Shown here: in pieces, positions 31,495 to 32,612 of the stretch
How the letters are laid out: each line of letters starts with the position of its first letter
Position numbering within the stretch: position 1 is the stretch's first letter
DNA from: AV80 sp035536995
GTDB lineage: Bacteria > Verrucomicrobiota > Verrucomicrobiia > Chthoniobacterales > UBA10450
Direction: 5' to 3'
Assembly (NCBI GenBank): GCA_035536995.1
Contig: DATLNB010000092.1
Coordinates: 1-32,612 of the forward strand
Length of the DNA stretch: 32,612 nt
Position numbers and translations under genes: made by a program
The notes under the pieces: generated by a model
Told to the model about the DNA's origin: nothing
The model's database searches: none
Seen by the model: only the letters and a program-made list of their open reading frames with translations

Positions 31495-32612
31495 ATGAAG
31501 ACGGCGCCGGAACGCGTGATTGCAGACTTGAAGGAACTTCGCGAGCTGACCGGCGACGAATACGGCGCGCAACGCGTCGCCTTTACCGAGACCTGGGCCA
31601 CAGCGCGCGCCTGGCTCCGGAAAAAAATGGAAACGGCGGGCGCGGAGATCCACACCGACGAGGCCGGCAATCTCTGGGCAACTTTGCGCGGCGAATCCGA
31701 GCAGGCGCTCCTGATCGGCGGCCATATCGATTCCGTCCCGAACGGCGGCTGGCTCGACGGTTGCCTGAACACAATCGCCGGGGTGGAAATCCTTCGCCGA
31801 ATCAACGAGCAATATAACGGTCGTCCGCCGGTCACTGTGCGCGTGGTTGACTGGGCCGATGAAGAAGGCGCCCGCTTTGGAAAAAGCCTGTTCGGTTCGT
31901 CAGCCTGTTCGGGTCACCTCGACATGGACGAAGCACGCGCGCTCAAAGACAAGGAAGGCATCACTCTTCCCGTCGCGCTCGCACAGCACGGGATCGATTT
32001 CGAGAAAGTGAAAGAATGCGGCAACGAATTGCGAAACGCCGCAGCGTATCTCGAGCTTCACATTGAACAAGGCCCCGTCCTTCTCGATCTCGATCTTCCA
32101 CTCGGCACTGTCCTCGGCACCTTCGGCGTCGAGCGTCACGCCATCACGTTCCGCGGCCAGGCTGCGCATTCCGGCAGCACTCCGATGAATCGCCGGAAAG
32201 ACGCCTTCCTCGCCGCCGCCAAAATGGCGTCAGAGATATATCAGATCACGGAGCGCAATGGCGGTGTCTGCACGATCGGCTCCTGCACCACCAAGCCCGG
32301 CATCGTCACCAGCGTTGTCGAAGAATGCCGGATCACGCTCGACCAGCGCCACCTCGACGCCCCTGCCCTCGCCCGCATGCTGGCTGAAGCGCAGGAAGCG
32401 AGCGAACGCTTCGCCGCCGAAGGCAAGGTCACCGTGAGTTGGGAACGCCTCTGGCAAATCGAGCCGATTCTCTTTAACGACGACCTGATTGCACTCTGCG
32501 ACGAGTCCATCACCGAGACCGGCGCCAAACCGCATCGGCTTCCCTCAGGCCCCCTCCACGACGCCGCCGAAGTCGCTCGGACCGGCATCCCCACCATCAT
32601 GATGTTCGTCCA
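31495..32612 (+). CDS. M20-family amidohydrolase, carbamoylase/allantoate type (partial)
   Basis: An open frame from the ATG at 31495 to the window edge (372 codons, no stop). The sequence follows the N-carbamoyl-L-amino-acid hydrolase / beta-ureidopropionase / allantoate amidohydrolase group: the metal ligands GGHIDSVPNGG and DGCLNTIAGVE, the WADEEGARFGKSLFGSSA block with Glu-Glu, LELHIEQGPVL, the dimer-domain segment AHSGSTPMNRRKDA, and near the edge LPSGPLHDAAEVA. These are cytoplasmic binuclear-metal enzymes that hydrolyse N-carbamoyl bonds in pyrimidine, purine or hydantoin breakdown. The exact substrate is undecided; no other catabolic gene is visible. Confidence 0.88.
   Translation, partial: MKTAPERVIADLKELRELTGDEYGAQRVAFTETWATARAWLRKKMETAGAEIHTDEAGNLWATLRGESEQALLIGGHIDSVPNGGWLDGCLNTIAGVEILRRINEQYNGRPPVTVRVVDWADEEGARFGKSLFGSSACSGHLDMDEARALKDKEGITLPVALAQHGIDFEKVKECGNELRNAAAYLELHIEQGPVLLDLDLPLGTVLGTFGVERHAITFRGQAAHSGSTPMNRRKDAFLAAAKMASEIYQITERNGGVCTIGSCTTKPGIVTSVVEECRITLDQRHLDAPALARMLAEAQEASERFAAEGKVTVSWERLWQIEPILFNDDLIALCDESITETGAKPHRLPSGPLHDAAEVARTGIPTIMMFV

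Overview
The window reads as the chromosome of a GC-rich, probably soil-living Verrucomicrobiota bacterium, most likely of the Chthoniobacterales ('Spartobacteria'). This is inferred from the DUF5069 gene, the bactofilin pair with a zinc-ribbon variant, the GYF_2-protease and DUF4013-type membrane proteins, and the many hairpin repeats between genes. No 16S or marker tree can be made from the window.

Left chromosomal part (1-11783). Glucose-6-phosphate isomerase (pgi) is followed by a compact soluble histidine kinase, an NtrC-type sigma-54 activator, the PII uridylyltransferase GlnD and a sugar-phosphate nucleotidyltransferase, all on the + strand. The kinase/NtrC-type/GlnD order suggests a nitrogen- or carbon-status regulatory block. 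Convergent to these, on the - strand, are a DUF5069 protein, a zinc-ribbon bactofilin, a plain bactofilin and an STT3-like GT-C membrane glycosyltransferase. Large palindromic repeats fill the gaps at 4256-4353 and 7941-8184.

Integrated element (core ends at 11784 and 26479, about 14.66 kb). A perfect 40-bp direct repeat, the 5' half of a tRNA gene with anticodon CAT (probably Ile2), bounds the element. The half-tRNA is at the left and the complete tRNA is at the right, next to a tyrosine integrase, so the crossover lies in the anticodon arm and the element has replaced everything upstream of this tRNA. The right half of the element is a leftward module: integrase, an unknown coupled gene, an excisionase-like HTH protein, a TOPRIM primase, a RepA-like ATPase, a seven-copy TGAAACG iteron-like array, an HTH protein and virion-like genes (tail-fibre-like protein, Gly/Pro/Asn-rich protein). 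No portal, capsid or large terminase is visible. The left half carries cargo: a convergent HicA/HicB-like pair, a truncated staphylococcal-nuclease domain, a DUF4062 protein, a small gene behind an attenuator-like hairpin, and a J-domain/trypsin-like protease/TPR/SH3 fusion. This looks like a phage-satellite-like or degenerate prophage element with its own replication module and a likely defence cargo. The DUF4062 plus J-domain-protease pair is the best candidate for an undescribed system.

Right chromosomal part (26514-32612). It holds a small secreted protein, a possible small membrane protein, a DUF4013-like membrane protein, a GYF_2/multi-TM/HtrA-like protease, a tandem-repeat tract with inverted partner units that duplicate the 3' end of a neighbouring zinc-ribbon gene, and the start of an M20-family carbamoylase/allantoate amidohydrolase-type enzyme that runs off the window.
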